Of a stretch of 64,000 nt of DNA, positions 8,615 through 18,203 are shown one piece after another. Position 1 is the stretch's first letter. Every line of letters begins with the position of its first letter. Source of the stretch: JABJAG01 sp038137215 (lineage in GTDB: Bacteria; Pseudomonadota; Alphaproteobacteria; UBA6615); assembly GCA_038137215.1 (NCBI GenBank), contig JAYQBG010000014.1, positions 1 to 64,000 of the forward strand, written 5' to 3'. The notes under the pieces were generated by a model, which did no database searches, was not told the DNA's origin, and worked only from the letters and a program-made list of their open reading frames with translations. The translations under genes and the position numbers were made by a program.

Positions 8615-9208
8615 CTATTTTTCAGCATCGGCTGCGACCTGCATCTTGATGATCTTGTCGGGGTCGTCGACCGCGCCATTCTGCGCCTGATCCCCCTTCT
8701 TGATCTTGTCGACATGTTCCATGCCGTCGATCACTTCGCCCCAGACCGTGTACTGATTGTCCAGGAAGCCGGCGTCGTCGAAGACAATGAAAAACTGACT
8801 GTCGGCACTGTTCGGGCTCTGTGCGCGCGCCATGGACAGCGTGCCGCGTTTGTGGGGCTCCAGGGAGAATTCGGCGTCGAGATGCTGGCCCGAGCCGCCG
8901 CGACCGGTCCCCGTCGGATCACCGGTCTGTGCCATGAAGCCGTCGATCACCCTGTGGAACACGACGCCGTCATAGAAACCTTCGCGTACAAGCTCCTTGA
9001 TTCGGGCCACATGATTGGGCGCAAGGTCGGGACGCATTTTGATCGTGACACGACCGTCTTTGAGGTCGAGGTAGAGTGTATCTTCCAAGTTGCGTTCCTT
9101 TTTGGTGGTCTGAGCTTGAGCGTTGGATGTGTCCAGACCGGTCAGGCCCGACATACCTAGAATACCCGCAGCCAATACAAGCGCGGACAGAAAAAAACGT
9201 CTGGTCAT
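8615..9208 (-). CDS. Periplasmic cyclophilin-type peptidyl-prolyl isomerase
   Basis: This 197-residue protein isomerises X-Pro bonds in exported proteins. A signal peptide (MTRRFFLSALVLAAG, cleavage near SNAQA) is followed by one cyclophilin domain. Catalytic and binding blocks are present: VVFHRVIDGFMAQTGDPTG with the active-site Arg, then LSMARA and NSADSQFFI. The loop after FMAQTGDP is short, as in bacterial PpiA. I chose ATG 9208 because the signal peptide starts there. It lies downstream of coaD on the same strand with only 10 bases between, so gyrA-coaD-ppi may be read together. Confidence 0.9.
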   Translation of the reverse strand: MTRRFFLSALVLAAGILGMSGLTGLDTSNAQAQTTKKERNLEDTLYLDLKDGRVTIKMRPDLAPNHVARIKELVREGFYDGVVFHRVIDGFMAQTGDPTGTGRGGSGQHLDAEFSLEPHKRGTLSMARAQSPNSADSQFFIVFDDAGFLDNQYTVWGEVIDGMEHVDKIKKGDQAQNGAVDDPDKIIKMQVAADAEK

Positions 9209-9218
9209 GGAATGAAAC

Positions 9219-9749
9219 CTATTCGTTGGCAGCCTGCAAATCGAGCCGTCCATAGCGGTCATTGACACGGTCTGCGACGTTTTTCGAGACAAAACTCGTA
9301 ATGTCGCCGCCCAAAGCCGCAATTTCCTTCACGAGGCGCGAGGCAATGAACTGATTGTTCTCAGACGCCATCAGAAACAGAATTTCTATGTCAGGATTGA
9401 GGCGAGCATTCATGCCGGCCATCTGAAACTCGTAGTCAAAATCCGAAACGGCACGCAAGCCACGCAGGATCACATCGGCGTTTTCAGTTTCGGCAAAATG
9501 CATCAGGAGGGAATTGAAGGGTTTGACCTCTATTTCGCCGATGCGGTCGTCATCGATGGCGGCAACCTCGTCACGCACCATTTCCACGCGCTCGTCGAGC
9601 GAAAACAAGGGGCCCTTGCCTGCATTCACGGCAACTCCGATGACCATACGATCCAGAACCCGCGCACCGCGCCGGATGACGTCCATATGCCCGTTGGTTG
9701 TCGGGTCGAATGTGCCGGGGTACACCCCGACGCGTTCAGTCTTCCCCAT
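9219..9749 (-). CDS. coaD: Phosphopantetheine adenylyltransferase
   Basis: CoaD (176 residues) transfers AMP from ATP to 4'-phosphopantetheine, the penultimate step of coenzyme A synthesis. The nucleotidyltransferase motif is YPGTFDPTTNGHMDVIRRG at the N-terminus (T-x-G-H at residues about 16-19). The C-terminal block reads FIASRLVKEIAALGGD, close to the usual ISS-LVKE-A motif. The start overlaps the end of gyrA. Two ATGs (9752 and 9749) follow GGAGGG; 9749 has the better spacing. Length is normal for the family. Confidence 0.93.
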   Translation of the reverse strand: MGKTERVGVYPGTFDPTTNGHMDVIRRGARVLDRMVIGVAVNAGKGPLFSLDERVEMVRDEVAAIDDDRIGEIEVKPFNSLLMHFAETENADVILRGLRAVSDFDYEFQMAGMNARLNPDIEILFLMASENNQFIASRLVKEIAALGGDITSFVSKNVADRVNDRYGRLDLQAANE

Positions 9750-12591
9750 CATCGCCCTCCAGCGCCGTTCCCTCTTCGGAGTCCGGCGCGTCATTCCCGT
9801 TGTCCGTGTCGTTCCCGGCATCTTCACCTGCCGGGACACCCTCCGGTGCCGCCGCACCGTCATCTTCCAGGGCTTCGTCCTCGTCTTCATGGTCGCGCAA
9901 ATGGGTGACGGTCACAACCCGTTCGTTATCACCCACCCGGAACAGCGTCACGCCACGCGTGGAGCGCCCGGCGATACGGACCTCATCAACCCCGGTGCGG
10001 ATCAATTGGCCACCATCGGTCATCATCACCAGTCCGGTGTCTTCCTCGACCGGGAATGACGCCACAACGGCGTTGTTGGGTACATCGGCGAGAGCAATGT
10101 TGACGACGCCCTGCCCGCCACGGTTCGTGATCCGGTATTCATAGGCGGACGTCCGCTTGCCGAAACCGTTGGCCGTGACAGTCAGAATAAACTGCTCCTG
10201 GGATGACAGTTCGGCGTAGCGTTCGTCTGTCAGTTCGACGTCCTCATCGACCGTTTCGCCGGCACCCTCGTCCGCGACTCCGGCCCCGTTGGTGTCATCG
10301 GGATCCGCGCGTTCGGCCCGCGACCGCTTCAAATAGGCTTCACGTTCGGCGACCGAGAATTCCGCATGGCTCAGGATCGACATGGAGATCACCTCATCGT
10401 CATCTCCCAGGCGAATACCCCGCACACCGGTCGAGTTCCGGCCCGCAAACACACGCACATCGCCGACTTCGAAACGGATGGATTTCGCCTTGGCCGTCGC
10501 CAGCAGAACATGATCGGTGTCCTCGCAGGTCTGGACTCCGATCAGGCGGTCGCCCTCGTCCAGTTTCATGGCGATTTTGCCGTTCGCCTTCACCTGGACG
10601 AGATCGGCCAGGCTGTTGCGCCGGACATTGCCCGAAGCCGTTGCGAACATCACGAACAGGTTTTCGGCGTCTGCCTCGTTCTCGGGCAGCGGCATCATGG
10701 TGGTGATGACCTCGCCCTCTTCCAGCGGCAGCACGTTCACAAGCGCCTTGCCGCGGCCCTGAGGGGTGCCTAATGGCAGTTTGTAAACCTTTTGCTTGTA
10801 AACCATGCCCCGCGAGGAGAAGAACAGCACCGGCGTATGGGTGTTCAGCACGAAGACCGAGCTGACAAAGTCCTCGTCCCGCGCCTTCATGCCCGCACGC
10901 CCCTTCCCGCCGCGCTTCTGCGCACGATAGGTGGAAAGCGGCACACGCTGGATGTACCCGTTATGGGTCACGGTCACGACCATGTCTTCGCGCTGGATCA
11001 GGTCTTCAAGGTCCTGTTCGAACTCGCCCTCGATGATCTCCGTCCGGCGCGGATCAGCGAATTCCTCGCGCATGGCCAGAAGTTCCTCGCGCAACAGCGC
11101 ATAGAGCTTGTCCCGGCTTTCGAGGATTTCCAGAAATTCCCGAATACGGTCAACCAGGTCCTGCAGGTCCTGGGCGATCTTGTCCCGCTCCAGGCCGGTC
11201 AAACGATGCAGCCGCAGTTCGAGGATCGCTTTGGCCTGTTCGGCGGAAAGCTGGTAGGTGCCGTCTTCGTCCACCTCGCGTCCCGGTTCGTCGATCAGTG
11301 CGATCAGCGGCGCCACATCACCGGCCGGCCAGCGCTTGGCACAGAGCTGTTCGCGGGCTTCTGCGGCGTCCTTGGCAGCACGGATTAGTTCGATCACAGG
11401 ATCGAGGTTGGCCACGGCGACAGCCAGGCCTACCAGCGTGTGAGCCCTGTCACGTGCCCGTCCGAGTTCAAAAATCGTGCGCCGGGTGATCACCTCCTCC
11501 CGGAAGGCCACAAACGCGGCGATGATCTCCTTGACGTTGAGCAATTCGGGGCGCCCACCATTGAGCGCGAGCATATTGACGCCGAAGGATGTCTGCAGCG
11601 GCGTATATCGAAACAGTTGATTGAGTACGACCTCGGGTTCCGCGTCACGCTTGAGTTCAACAACGACCCGCACACCGTGACGGTCGCTCTCGTCACGCAG
11701 ATCGGCGATGCCTTCAATAATCTTTTCCTGCGCGACCTCGGCAATCCGCTCGATCATCCGCGCCTTGTTCACCTGATAGGGAATCTCGCTGACTATGATC
11801 GCGTTGCGCCCGGCCCGCACCTCTTCAAAGGCCGTCTTTGCGCGGATGACCACCGAACCACGCCCCGTGTGGAACGCCGCGCGAATCCCGCTGGTGCCCA
11901 AGATGGTGGCGCCGGTCGGGAAGTCAGGTCCGTGCATGACCGTCATGATGTCGTCGATGCTCAGATCGGGGTTATCGAGATACAGGCAGCACGCGTCGAT
12001 CACCTCCCCCAGATTGTGAGGCGGGATGTTGGTGGCCATGCCCACAGCGATGCCGCCGGCGCCGTTGACGAGCAAATTCGGGTACTGGGCCGGCAACACC
12101 ACCGGTTCGCTGATGCTTTCGTCATAGTTCGGCTGGAAATCGACCGTTTCCTTGTCGATATCCTCAATCAGCGAGTGTGCCGCTTTCGACATGCGTGCTT
12201 CGGTGTAACGCATGGCAGCCGCGCGATCGCCGTCCATGGAACCGAAATTGCCCTGTCCATCCACCAGTTCCAGACGCATCGAGAAGTCCTGGGCCATACG
12301 GACCATGGCGTCATAAATCGCGGAGTCACCATGGGGATGGTACTTACCCATGACCTCGCCAACGATACGCGCGGACTTTCGATAGGGCCGGTTGTACTCG
12401 AACCCGGACTCCTTCATCGAATAGATGATCCGCCTGTGGACCGGCTTCAGGCCGTCGCGTACATCGGGCAGCGCACGCGACACAATCACGCTCATAGCGT
12501 AATCGAGATAGGAGGAACGCATTTCCTCCTCGATTGTCACCGGTTCAATGTCGAAGCCGTCCGGCGGAAGTTCCTCGGATTGATCACTCAT
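9736..12591 (-). CDS. gyrA: DNA gyrase subunit A
   Basis: GyrA (951 residues) cuts and rejoins DNA in the A2B2 gyrase that introduces negative supercoils. The active-site Tyr129 is in AAMRYTEARM. The quinolone-determining region reads HPHGDSAIYDAMVRMAQ with Ser90 and Asp94, the susceptible-type residues at the positions equivalent to E. coli 83 and 87. The C-terminal beta-pinwheel holds the GyrA box as QKRGGKG. Compared with E. coli (875 residues) it has an acidic insertion before the last blades (about residues 780-815) and a long Asp/Glu/Gly-rich tail of about 50 residues. Its last bases overlap coaD. Confidence 0.97.
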   Translation of the reverse strand: MSDQSEELPPDGFDIEPVTIEEEMRSSYLDYAMSVIVSRALPDVRDGLKPVHRRIIYSMKESGFEYNRPYRKSARIVGEVMGKYHPHGDSAIYDAMVRMAQDFSMRLELVDGQGNFGSMDGDRAAAMRYTEARMSKAAHSLIEDIDKETVDFQPNYDESISEPVVLPAQYPNLLVNGAGGIAVGMATNIPPHNLGEVIDACCLYLDNPDLSIDDIMTVMHGPDFPTGATILGTSGIRAAFHTGRGSVVIRAKTAFEEVRAGRNAIIVSEIPYQVNKARMIERIAEVAQEKIIEGIADLRDESDRHGVRVVVELKRDAEPEVVLNQLFRYTPLQTSFGVNMLALNGGRPELLNVKEIIAAFVAFREEVITRRTIFELGRARDRAHTLVGLAVAVANLDPVIELIRAAKDAAEAREQLCAKRWPAGDVAPLIALIDEPGREVDEDGTYQLSAEQAKAILELRLHRLTGLERDKIAQDLQDLVDRIREFLEILESRDKLYALLREELLAMREEFADPRRTEIIEGEFEQDLEDLIQREDMVVTVTHNGYIQRVPLSTYRAQKRGGKGRAGMKARDEDFVSSVFVLNTHTPVLFFSSRGMVYKQKVYKLPLGTPQGRGKALVNVLPLEEGEVITTMMPLPENEADAENLFVMFATASGNVRRNSLADLVQVKANGKIAMKLDEGDRLIGVQTCEDTDHVLLATAKAKSIRFEVGDVRVFAGRNSTGVRGIRLGDDDEVISMSILSHAEFSVAEREAYLKRSRAERADPDDTNGAGVADEGAGETVDEDVELTDERYAELSSQEQFILTVTANGFGKRTSAYEYRITNRGGQGVVNIALADVPNNAVVASFPVEEDTGLVMMTDGGQLIRTGVDEVRIAGRSTRGVTLFRVGDNERVVTVTHLRDHEDEDEALEDDGAAAPEGVPAGEDAGNDTDNGNDAPDSEEGTALEGDDGED

Positions 12592-12910
12592 TGTTTGTTT
12601 TCAATGTTATGGGGCCGACATTTAAGGTCGATTGTCAGCTGTCCGAGTCGGTCGAATTTCATAAAAAAACTCTACTTAAATCGGGGGATTCGAGCAAGGA
12701 AACCACCCCCCGATTTACCCGATAAAACGGCGCAAACATGTGCCCCTGACACAACAAAAAAGCCGATGTGCGCGAACACATCGGAGAGGTCAGGGAGGCA
12801 TTTCAGGGACGCAATTCGGATCGGTCCTGTCGCCCGGGCAAAGTCGTTCGTACCGAGCGAGACATGCGAGAGAATGCTGGGAATCTCATCCGATATGGGC
12901 AGTCAGCCGA
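12592..12910. other. Intergenic region between ssb end and gyrA start
   Basis: About 320 bases without a gene. It should hold the gyrA promoter (minus strand) and the ssb transcription end. The only structure I can support is the terminator at 12755-12784; the rest shows no clear promoter boxes or conserved motif. Confidence 0.5.
12755..12784 (-). terminator. Rho-independent terminator after ssb
   Basis: On the minus strand CCGATGTG (12777-12784) pairs with CACATCGG (12763-12770) around a six-base loop, followed by a run of T (A-run 12755-12761 on the plus strand). It lies about 130 bases downstream of the ssb stop and isolates ssb from gyrA. Confidence 0.8.
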
Positions 12911-13396
12911 CTAGAAGGGAATTTCGTCGTCCAGGTCGTCGGACATGCGTCCACCACCACCGCCGCCACCGGATGCCGCCATGGCCGGCTGCTGATTGCC
13001 GTAATCGGACGGACCGGAATCGTATCCGCCGCCCTCACTGCTGCCGCGGCTGTCGAGCATAACGAGCTCGCCGCGGAACCGCTGCAGGACAACTTCGGTG
13101 GTGTATTTCTCCACCCCGGACTGATCGGTCCATTTGCGGGTCTGGAGCTGGCCTTCAAGAAACACCTTCGAGCCCTTACGGAGATACTTTTCCGCGACAT
13201 CGGCCAGCTTCTGATCGAAGACGACCACGCGATGCCATTCGGTCTTTTCCTGCATTTCGCCGGAGTTGCGGTCTTTCCACCGCTCCGACGTGGCGACCGA
13301 GAGATTGCACACCTTGTCGCCCGACTGCATGGCGCGAACTTCCGGATCCCGGCCCAGATTGCCGACGAGAATGACTTTATTGACGCTGCCTGCCAT
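12911..13396 (-). CDS. ssb: Single-stranded DNA-binding protein
   Basis: SSB (161 residues) coats single-stranded DNA during replication and repair. An OB fold occupies residues 1-110 (VNKVILVGNLGRDPEVR, then WHRVVVFDQKLADVAEKYL and KGSKVFLEGQLQTRKW). A Gly-rich linker follows, and the acidic protein-docking tip DDLDDEIPF closes the protein. ATG 13396 has AGGAGG upstream, so the longer frame from 13477 is rejected. In many alphaproteobacteria ssb sits beside uvrA; here the isocitrate dehydrogenase gene lies between them. Confidence 0.95.
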   Translation of the reverse strand: MAGSVNKVILVGNLGRDPEVRAMQSGDKVCNLSVATSERWKDRNSGEMQEKTEWHRVVVFDQKLADVAEKYLRKGSKVFLEGQLQTRKWTDQSGVEKYTTEVVLQRFRGELVMLDSRGSSEGGGYDSGPSDYGNQQPAMAASGGGGGGGRMSDDLDDEIPF

Positions 13397-13610
13397 GGGA
13401 TGTGCCTCCTGACACCTATTGATCCGATCTTCATGCGCCCGAATGGTTGACGAATCGGTGCGCAAAACCGAGCTCACACTGGCATGGGGTCATAGGCCCC
13501 ACAAGCCGTATGGGCGTGAAGTTATCCCCATGATATTCACGATTTGTTCTCACCGCAACCACAGTTAGCGGTCGCGGGTTTTTGCTCGTTTTACATTCCG
13601 GGACGCAAAC

Positions 13611-15113
13611 CTAGCCGTGCCCCAGAGAAAACGCCGGTTTGCCGTCGAAATTGTAGAGATGTTCGGTCTTGATGAAGTCGATTTCGTGCTCAATCATCCG
13701 CTGCAGCAGTTCGACGACCGATTTGGCATCGAACGCGCTGTCCGGGTTCGCCATATAGCGACAGCGCCAATGATCGGTGCAGAAGGTTTCCGGTTTGGGA
13801 TCGGGCCAGACCTTAACCCCCCGGTTGGTGATCATATCCAGAGTGACCCCGAGACCTTCGCCAGCCTTCTTCATGCGATCACCAACCTGGTTCGGTTCGC
13901 TGCGCGCGTGTACGAAGATGTCGATACCGACCAATTCCTTTTTCGCCGCCGTGCGCGGTTTTGGGCTGAGAATCTCAATCGCCGTTCCATCGGGATCGTA
14001 GGTGACGGCAGTGAGTTCGCGTGGCCCCTGCCCCAGTCGCTCGATGACCGCCTCACCAAAGGCTTTCGTCCCGACCTTTTCTTTCGACACATCGGGATCG
14101 TAGAGGTCTGCCGTGTGCACGCCGTCTTCGAGCGTTCGCAGCCAGGCGTTATGAATCTTCTCGGCGACCCGCGCCTGACCGATATGAGACAACATCATGG
14201 CGCCCGCCAGCAGCAAGCCCGACGGGTTGGCGATATCCTGTTCCGCTATCGTGGGCGCTGAACCATGAATGGCTTCGAACATGGCGCCGTGTTCGCCCAC
14301 ATTCGAAGACGGCCCGATACCCACAGAACCGGAAATCTGCGCCGTTATATCGCTGACGATATCGCCGTACAGGTTTGACGTGACGACTACATCAAATATT
14401 TCGGGTTGATCGGCCAGCATGGCCGCACCGATATCGATGATCCAATGGTCCGTCTCGATATCCGGATACTCGGCGGCAATTTCATCAAAGACATCGTGAA
14501 ACAACCCGTCGGTCAGTTTCATGATGTTGTCCTTGCTGAAACAGGAAACCTTCTTGCGCCCGTTTGCCCGCGCATAGTCGAATGCATAGCGGACAATTTT
14601 CTCGCACCCCGGACGCGAGACTAGCTTGAGACACTGATAGACCTCATCGGTCTGACGGTGTTCGATACCGGCGTACAGATCCTCTTCGTTCTCACGGACG
14701 ATCACGACATCCATGCCCGGATGCTTGCTGTCCACGAACGGCGTATAGGCGACACAGGGCCGGACATTGGCGAACAGGCCCATCGATTTCCGGATGGTTA
14801 CGTTCAGGCTCTTGTATCCACCGCCCTGAGGCGTGGTGATCGGGGATTTGTAGAGTGCCCTGGTCTGGCGCAACGTCTCCCATACGGATGCATCGAGCCC
14901 ATTGGTATGGCCCGCGAGATAGGCCTTTTCGCCGAGCAGCACCTCATGGATATCAAGCTGTGCACCGGCGGCCTGCAGGACAGCCAGACTGGCATCCATG
15001 ATTTCCGGGCCGATACCGTCACCACGTGCAACCGCAATGGGGACCGGGCGCACATCATCTGTCTTTGTGCTGCCCTGATCCGCGGCCGCTGATCCTTGGG
15101 CTTCAATATTCAT
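13611..15113 (-). CDS. Isocitrate dehydrogenase, Thermus/Rickettsia type with C-terminal domain
   Basis: This 500-residue TCA-cycle enzyme oxidises isocitrate to 2-oxoglutarate. The decarboxylating dehydrogenase domain spans about residues 22-345 (GDGIGPEI; NVTIRKSMGLFANVRP for substrate; SNLYGDIVSD for metal). A C-terminal domain of about 140 residues (KKELVGIDIFVHARS onward) marks the long class known from Thermus and Rickettsia. The cofactor loop reads HGSAPTIAEQDIANP: Thr288-Ile289 stand where NADP enzymes have Lys-Tyr, so NAD may be preferred (inference). ATG 15113 follows GGAG. Transcribed away from uvrA across a shared region of 231 bases. Confidence 0.9.
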   Translation of the reverse strand: MNIEAQGSAAADQGSTKTDDVRPVPIAVARGDGIGPEIMDASLAVLQAAGAQLDIHEVLLGEKAYLAGHTNGLDASVWETLRQTRALYKSPITTPQGGGYKSLNVTIRKSMGLFANVRPCVAYTPFVDSKHPGMDVVIVRENEEDLYAGIEHRQTDEVYQCLKLVSRPGCEKIVRYAFDYARANGRKKVSCFSKDNIMKLTDGLFHDVFDEIAAEYPDIETDHWIIDIGAAMLADQPEIFDVVVTSNLYGDIVSDITAQISGSVGIGPSSNVGEHGAMFEAIHGSAPTIAEQDIANPSGLLLAGAMMLSHIGQARVAEKIHNAWLRTLEDGVHTADLYDPDVSKEKVGTKAFGEAVIERLGQGPRELTAVTYDPDGTAIEILSPKPRTAAKKELVGIDIFVHARSEPNQVGDRMKKAGEGLGVTLDMITNRGVKVWPDPKPETFCTDHWRCRYMANPDSAFDAKSVVELLQRMIEHEIDFIKTEHLYNFDGKPAFSLGHG

Positions 15114-15170
15114 CGAATTCTCCAGACTTTGCTGCACCTCTATCTAGGAATGAGGGTCTTAGTATCCAAC

Positions 15171-15196
15171 GGGTATTCTGGGATAACTCAATACCC
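15171..15196. promoter_or_regulatory. Inverted repeat between icd and uvrA
   Basis: GGGTATT (15171-15177) and AATACCC (15190-15196) are perfect 7-bp arms separated by 12 bases. Placed 58 bases upstream of the icd start and 149 upstream of uvrA, it could be an operator or promoter hairpin. It does not match the alphaproteobacterial LexA pattern GTTC-N7-GTTC. Confidence 0.35.
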
Positions 15197-15344
15197 GATT
15201 CTCGATCACGATTTCGACTGTGACGGATTTGAAACGCGTATTCTGTCGGGTTGTCCACTGGCTTTTTCCGGATGGCGGAGCCATTTTAGAGCCTTAGTTT
15301 CGGCGCGACAAAACCGCCCCAGCCCAGATCCGTATAAGGCCGTG

Positions 15345-18203
15345 ATGCAGAAAAAAATTGTCGTGCGCGGCGCGCGCGAACACAATCTGAAGAATGTCGA
15401 TGCCTCGATGCCCCGGGATTCCCTCGTGGTTATCACGGGGTTGTCCGGCTCGGGCAAATCTTCGCTCGCCTTCGACACGATCTATGCCGAGGGGCAGCGG
15501 CGCTATGTGGAAAGCCTGTCGGCTTATGCCCGTCAGTTTCTGGAACTGATGCAGAAGCCAGACGTGGATTCCATCGAAGGGCTGTCTCCGGCGATTTCCA
15601 TCGAGCAGAAGACCACCAGCCGGAACCCCCGTTCGACCGTCGGCACGGTGACCGAAATCTACGATTATCTACGCCTGCTGTTTGCGCGGGTCGGCACCCC
15701 CTACTCGCCCGAAACGGGCCTGCCCATCGAGGCCCAGTCGGTCAGTCAGATGGTGGACCGGACCATGGAGATGCCGGAGGGTACCCGGCTTTACCTGTTG
15801 GCCCCCATCGTGCGTGGCCGCAAGGGCGAATACCGCAAGGAACTCGCCGCTTTGCAGAAGCGTGGCTTCCAGCGGGTCAAGATCGACGGTGAGATGTACG
15901 AAATCCCCGACGCCCCGGCGTTGGACAAGAATTTCAAACATGACATCGCCGTGGTGGTGGACCGGATCGTGGTGCGTGAAGGCATCGAAACCCGGCTGGC
16001 GGATTCCATCGAAACGGCCCTGGAACTCGCCGACGGGATTGCCTTTGCCGAAAACGCCGATGACGGCGAACAGACGATCTTCTCAGCCAAGTTTTCCTGT
16101 CCGGTCTCCGGCTTCACCATCGAGGAGATCGAGCCCCGCCTGTTCTCGTTCAACAATCCCTTCGGTGCCTGCCCGGCCTGTGACGGTCTTGGCACCAAGG
16201 TCGTTGTCGATCCCGATCTGGTGGTGCCTGACGCGAGCAAGAGCCTCAAAGACGGCGCGATAGCCCCCTGGTCGAATTCGTCGAGCCCCTACTACGCCCA
16301 GACCCTCGAAGCGATCGCAAAACACTTCAAGGCCTCCTTCAACGACCCCTGGTCGGACCTGCCCGAGAAGGTTCGCAAGGCCGTGTTGTTCGGATCCGGG
16401 AAGACCGCAATCAAGATGAAGTACGATGACGGTCTGCGCACTTACGAGACCAAGAAGCCCTTCGAAGGCGTGGTGTTGAACCTGGAGCGCCGCTACCGCG
16501 AAACCGAAAGCTCCTGGGCGCGCGAGGAAATCGGCAAGTATCAGGTGACCTCGGTCTGTGAGGCCTGCGGCGGCGCACGCCTGAAACCGGAGGCACTCGC
16601 GGTCAGGATCAACGGCAAGCACATCAGCGAAACGACGGAAATGTCGATCGCCAATGCCGGCGCCTGGTTCCGGGAACTCGACAGCCATCTGTCGGACAAG
16701 CAGAGCGAAATTGCCCAGCGCATCCTGCGTGAGATCAATGAGCGGCTCGGCTTCCTCAACGATGTCGGGCTGGAATATCTCACCCTGAACCGGAACTCCG
16801 GCACCCTGTCGGGCGGCGAGAGCCAGCGTATTCGCCTGGCTTCCCAGATCGGCTCCGGTCTGACTGGGGTCCTCTATGTTCTTGATGAGCCGTCCATCGG
16901 GCTGCACCAGCGCGACAATGCCCGCCTGCTGGAAACCCTCAAGCGGCTGCGCGATCTGGGCAACACGGTCGTAGTCGTCGAACACGATGAGGACGCGATC
17001 CTGTCCGCTGACTACCTGATCGATATGGGGCCCGGCGCGGGCGTCCACGGCGGGACGGTAGTTGCCGAGGGCACGCCCAAGAAGGTCATGCAGCAGGTGA
17101 ACAAGAGCCTGACCGCCAAATATCTCACCGGCGTCGAGCAGATCCCGATCCCCGCCGAGCGCCGGACCGGCAAGAAGGGCAAATTCCTGCGTGTGGTCGG
17201 GGCGACGTCCAACAATCTGAAGAACGTCACGGCCGAAATTCCTCTGGGCACCTTCACCTGCGTGACCGGGGTCTCCGGCTCGGGCAAGTCATCCCTGGTG
17301 ATCGACACCCTCTACAACGCCGCCGCACGCCAGATCTACAACTCCCGCAAGGCGCCGGGCGCCCATGACGCGATTGAGGGCTTCGAGCATCTCGACAAGG
17401 TCATCGATATCGACCAGTCCCCCATCGGGCGGACACCGCGCTCCAATCCCGCGACCTATACCGGTGCCTTCACGCCCATTCGGGACTGGTTCACTGGCCT
17501 GCCGGAATCCAAGGCGCGGGGTTACAAGCCCGGCCGTTTCTCCTTCAACGTCAAGGGCGGGCGCTGCGAAGCCTGTCAGGGTGACGGCGTCATCAAGATT
17601 GAGATGCACTTCCTGCCCGATGTCTATGTCGAGTGCGATACCTGTCACGGCAAACGCTACAACCGCGAAACCCTGGAAATTCTCTACCGCGACAAATCCA
17701 TCGCCGATGTGTTGGCGATGACCGTCGAAGAAGGCCGGGAGTTCTTCAAGGCCGTTCCCTCGATCCGCGACAAGCTGGAAACCCTCGAACGGGTCGGCTT
17801 GAGTTACGTCCAGATCGGCCAGGCGGCGACCACGCTCTCGGGTGGCGAAGCCCAGCGGGTGAAACTCGCCAAAGAACTCTCACGCCGCGCGACTGGCAAG
17901 ACGCTCTATATCCTCGACGAACCCACCACCGGCCTGCACTACCATGATGTTCGGAAACTCCTCGAAGTGCTGCACGCGCTGGTGGAGGCCGGCAATACGG
18001 TGGTGGTGATCGAGCACAATCTGGAGGTCATCAAGACCGCCGACTGGATCATCGACCTCGGCCCTGAGGGCGGTGATAAGGGCGGCGAGATCGTCGCGAG
18101 CGGCACCCCGGAAGACATCTGCGCGGTTGAGCGCAGCTACACGGGCCAGTTCCTGACGCCTTACCTTCCCGCGCTGTCGAAAAAATCGAAAAAGCGGGCG
18201 TGA
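15345..18203 (+). CDS. uvrA: UvrABC excinuclease subunit A
   Basis: UvrA (952 residues) is the DNA-damage-scanning ATPase of nucleotide excision repair and loads UvrB. It holds two ABC modules: Walker A GLSGSGKSS near residue 35 and GVSGSGKSS near 645, signatures LSGGE in each half, and Walker B LYVLDEPSIGLH and LYILDEPTTGLH. Zinc-binding pairs are visible (CEACGG, CEACQG with CDTCHGK). ATG 15345 is where homology starts, with AAGG just upstream; the frame is open further upstream but that part is non-homologous. Its stop overlaps the GTG of the DCC gene. Confidence 0.96.
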   Translation: MQKKIVVRGAREHNLKNVDASMPRDSLVVITGLSGSGKSSLAFDTIYAEGQRRYVESLSAYARQFLELMQKPDVDSIEGLSPAISIEQKTTSRNPRSTVGTVTEIYDYLRLLFARVGTPYSPETGLPIEAQSVSQMVDRTMEMPEGTRLYLLAPIVRGRKGEYRKELAALQKRGFQRVKIDGEMYEIPDAPALDKNFKHDIAVVVDRIVVREGIETRLADSIETALELADGIAFAENADDGEQTIFSAKFSCPVSGFTIEEIEPRLFSFNNPFGACPACDGLGTKVVVDPDLVVPDASKSLKDGAIAPWSNSSSPYYAQTLEAIAKHFKASFNDPWSDLPEKVRKAVLFGSGKTAIKMKYDDGLRTYETKKPFEGVVLNLERRYRETESSWAREEIGKYQVTSVCEACGGARLKPEALAVRINGKHISETTEMSIANAGAWFRELDSHLSDKQSEIAQRILREINERLGFLNDVGLEYLTLNRNSGTLSGGESQRIRLASQIGSGLTGVLYVLDEPSIGLHQRDNARLLETLKRLRDLGNTVVVVEHDEDAILSADYLIDMGPGAGVHGGTVVAEGTPKKVMQQVNKSLTAKYLTGVEQIPIPAERRTGKKGKFLRVVGATSNNLKNVTAEIPLGTFTCVTGVSGSGKSSLVIDTLYNAAARQIYNSRKAPGAHDAIEGFEHLDKVIDIDQSPIGRTPRSNPATYTGAFTPIRDWFTGLPESKARGYKPGRFSFNVKGGRCEACQGDGVIKIEMHFLPDVYVECDTCHGKRYNRETLEILYRDKSIADVLAMTVEEGREFFKAVPSIRDKLETLERVGLSYVQIGQAATTLSGGEAQRVKLAKELSRRATGKTLYILDEPTTGLHYHDVRKLLEVLHALVEAGNTVVVIEHNLEVIKTADWIIDLGPEGGDKGGEIVASGTPEDICAVERSYTGQFLTPYLPALSKKSKKRA

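Noticed and set aside
11440..13062. 540-codon plus-strand frame
   Set aside because: Antisense to gyrA and running into the ssb region; no domain features.
15114..15344. LexA (SOS) box upstream of uvrA
   Set aside because: No GTTC-N7-GTTC or CTGT-N8-ACAG pattern found.
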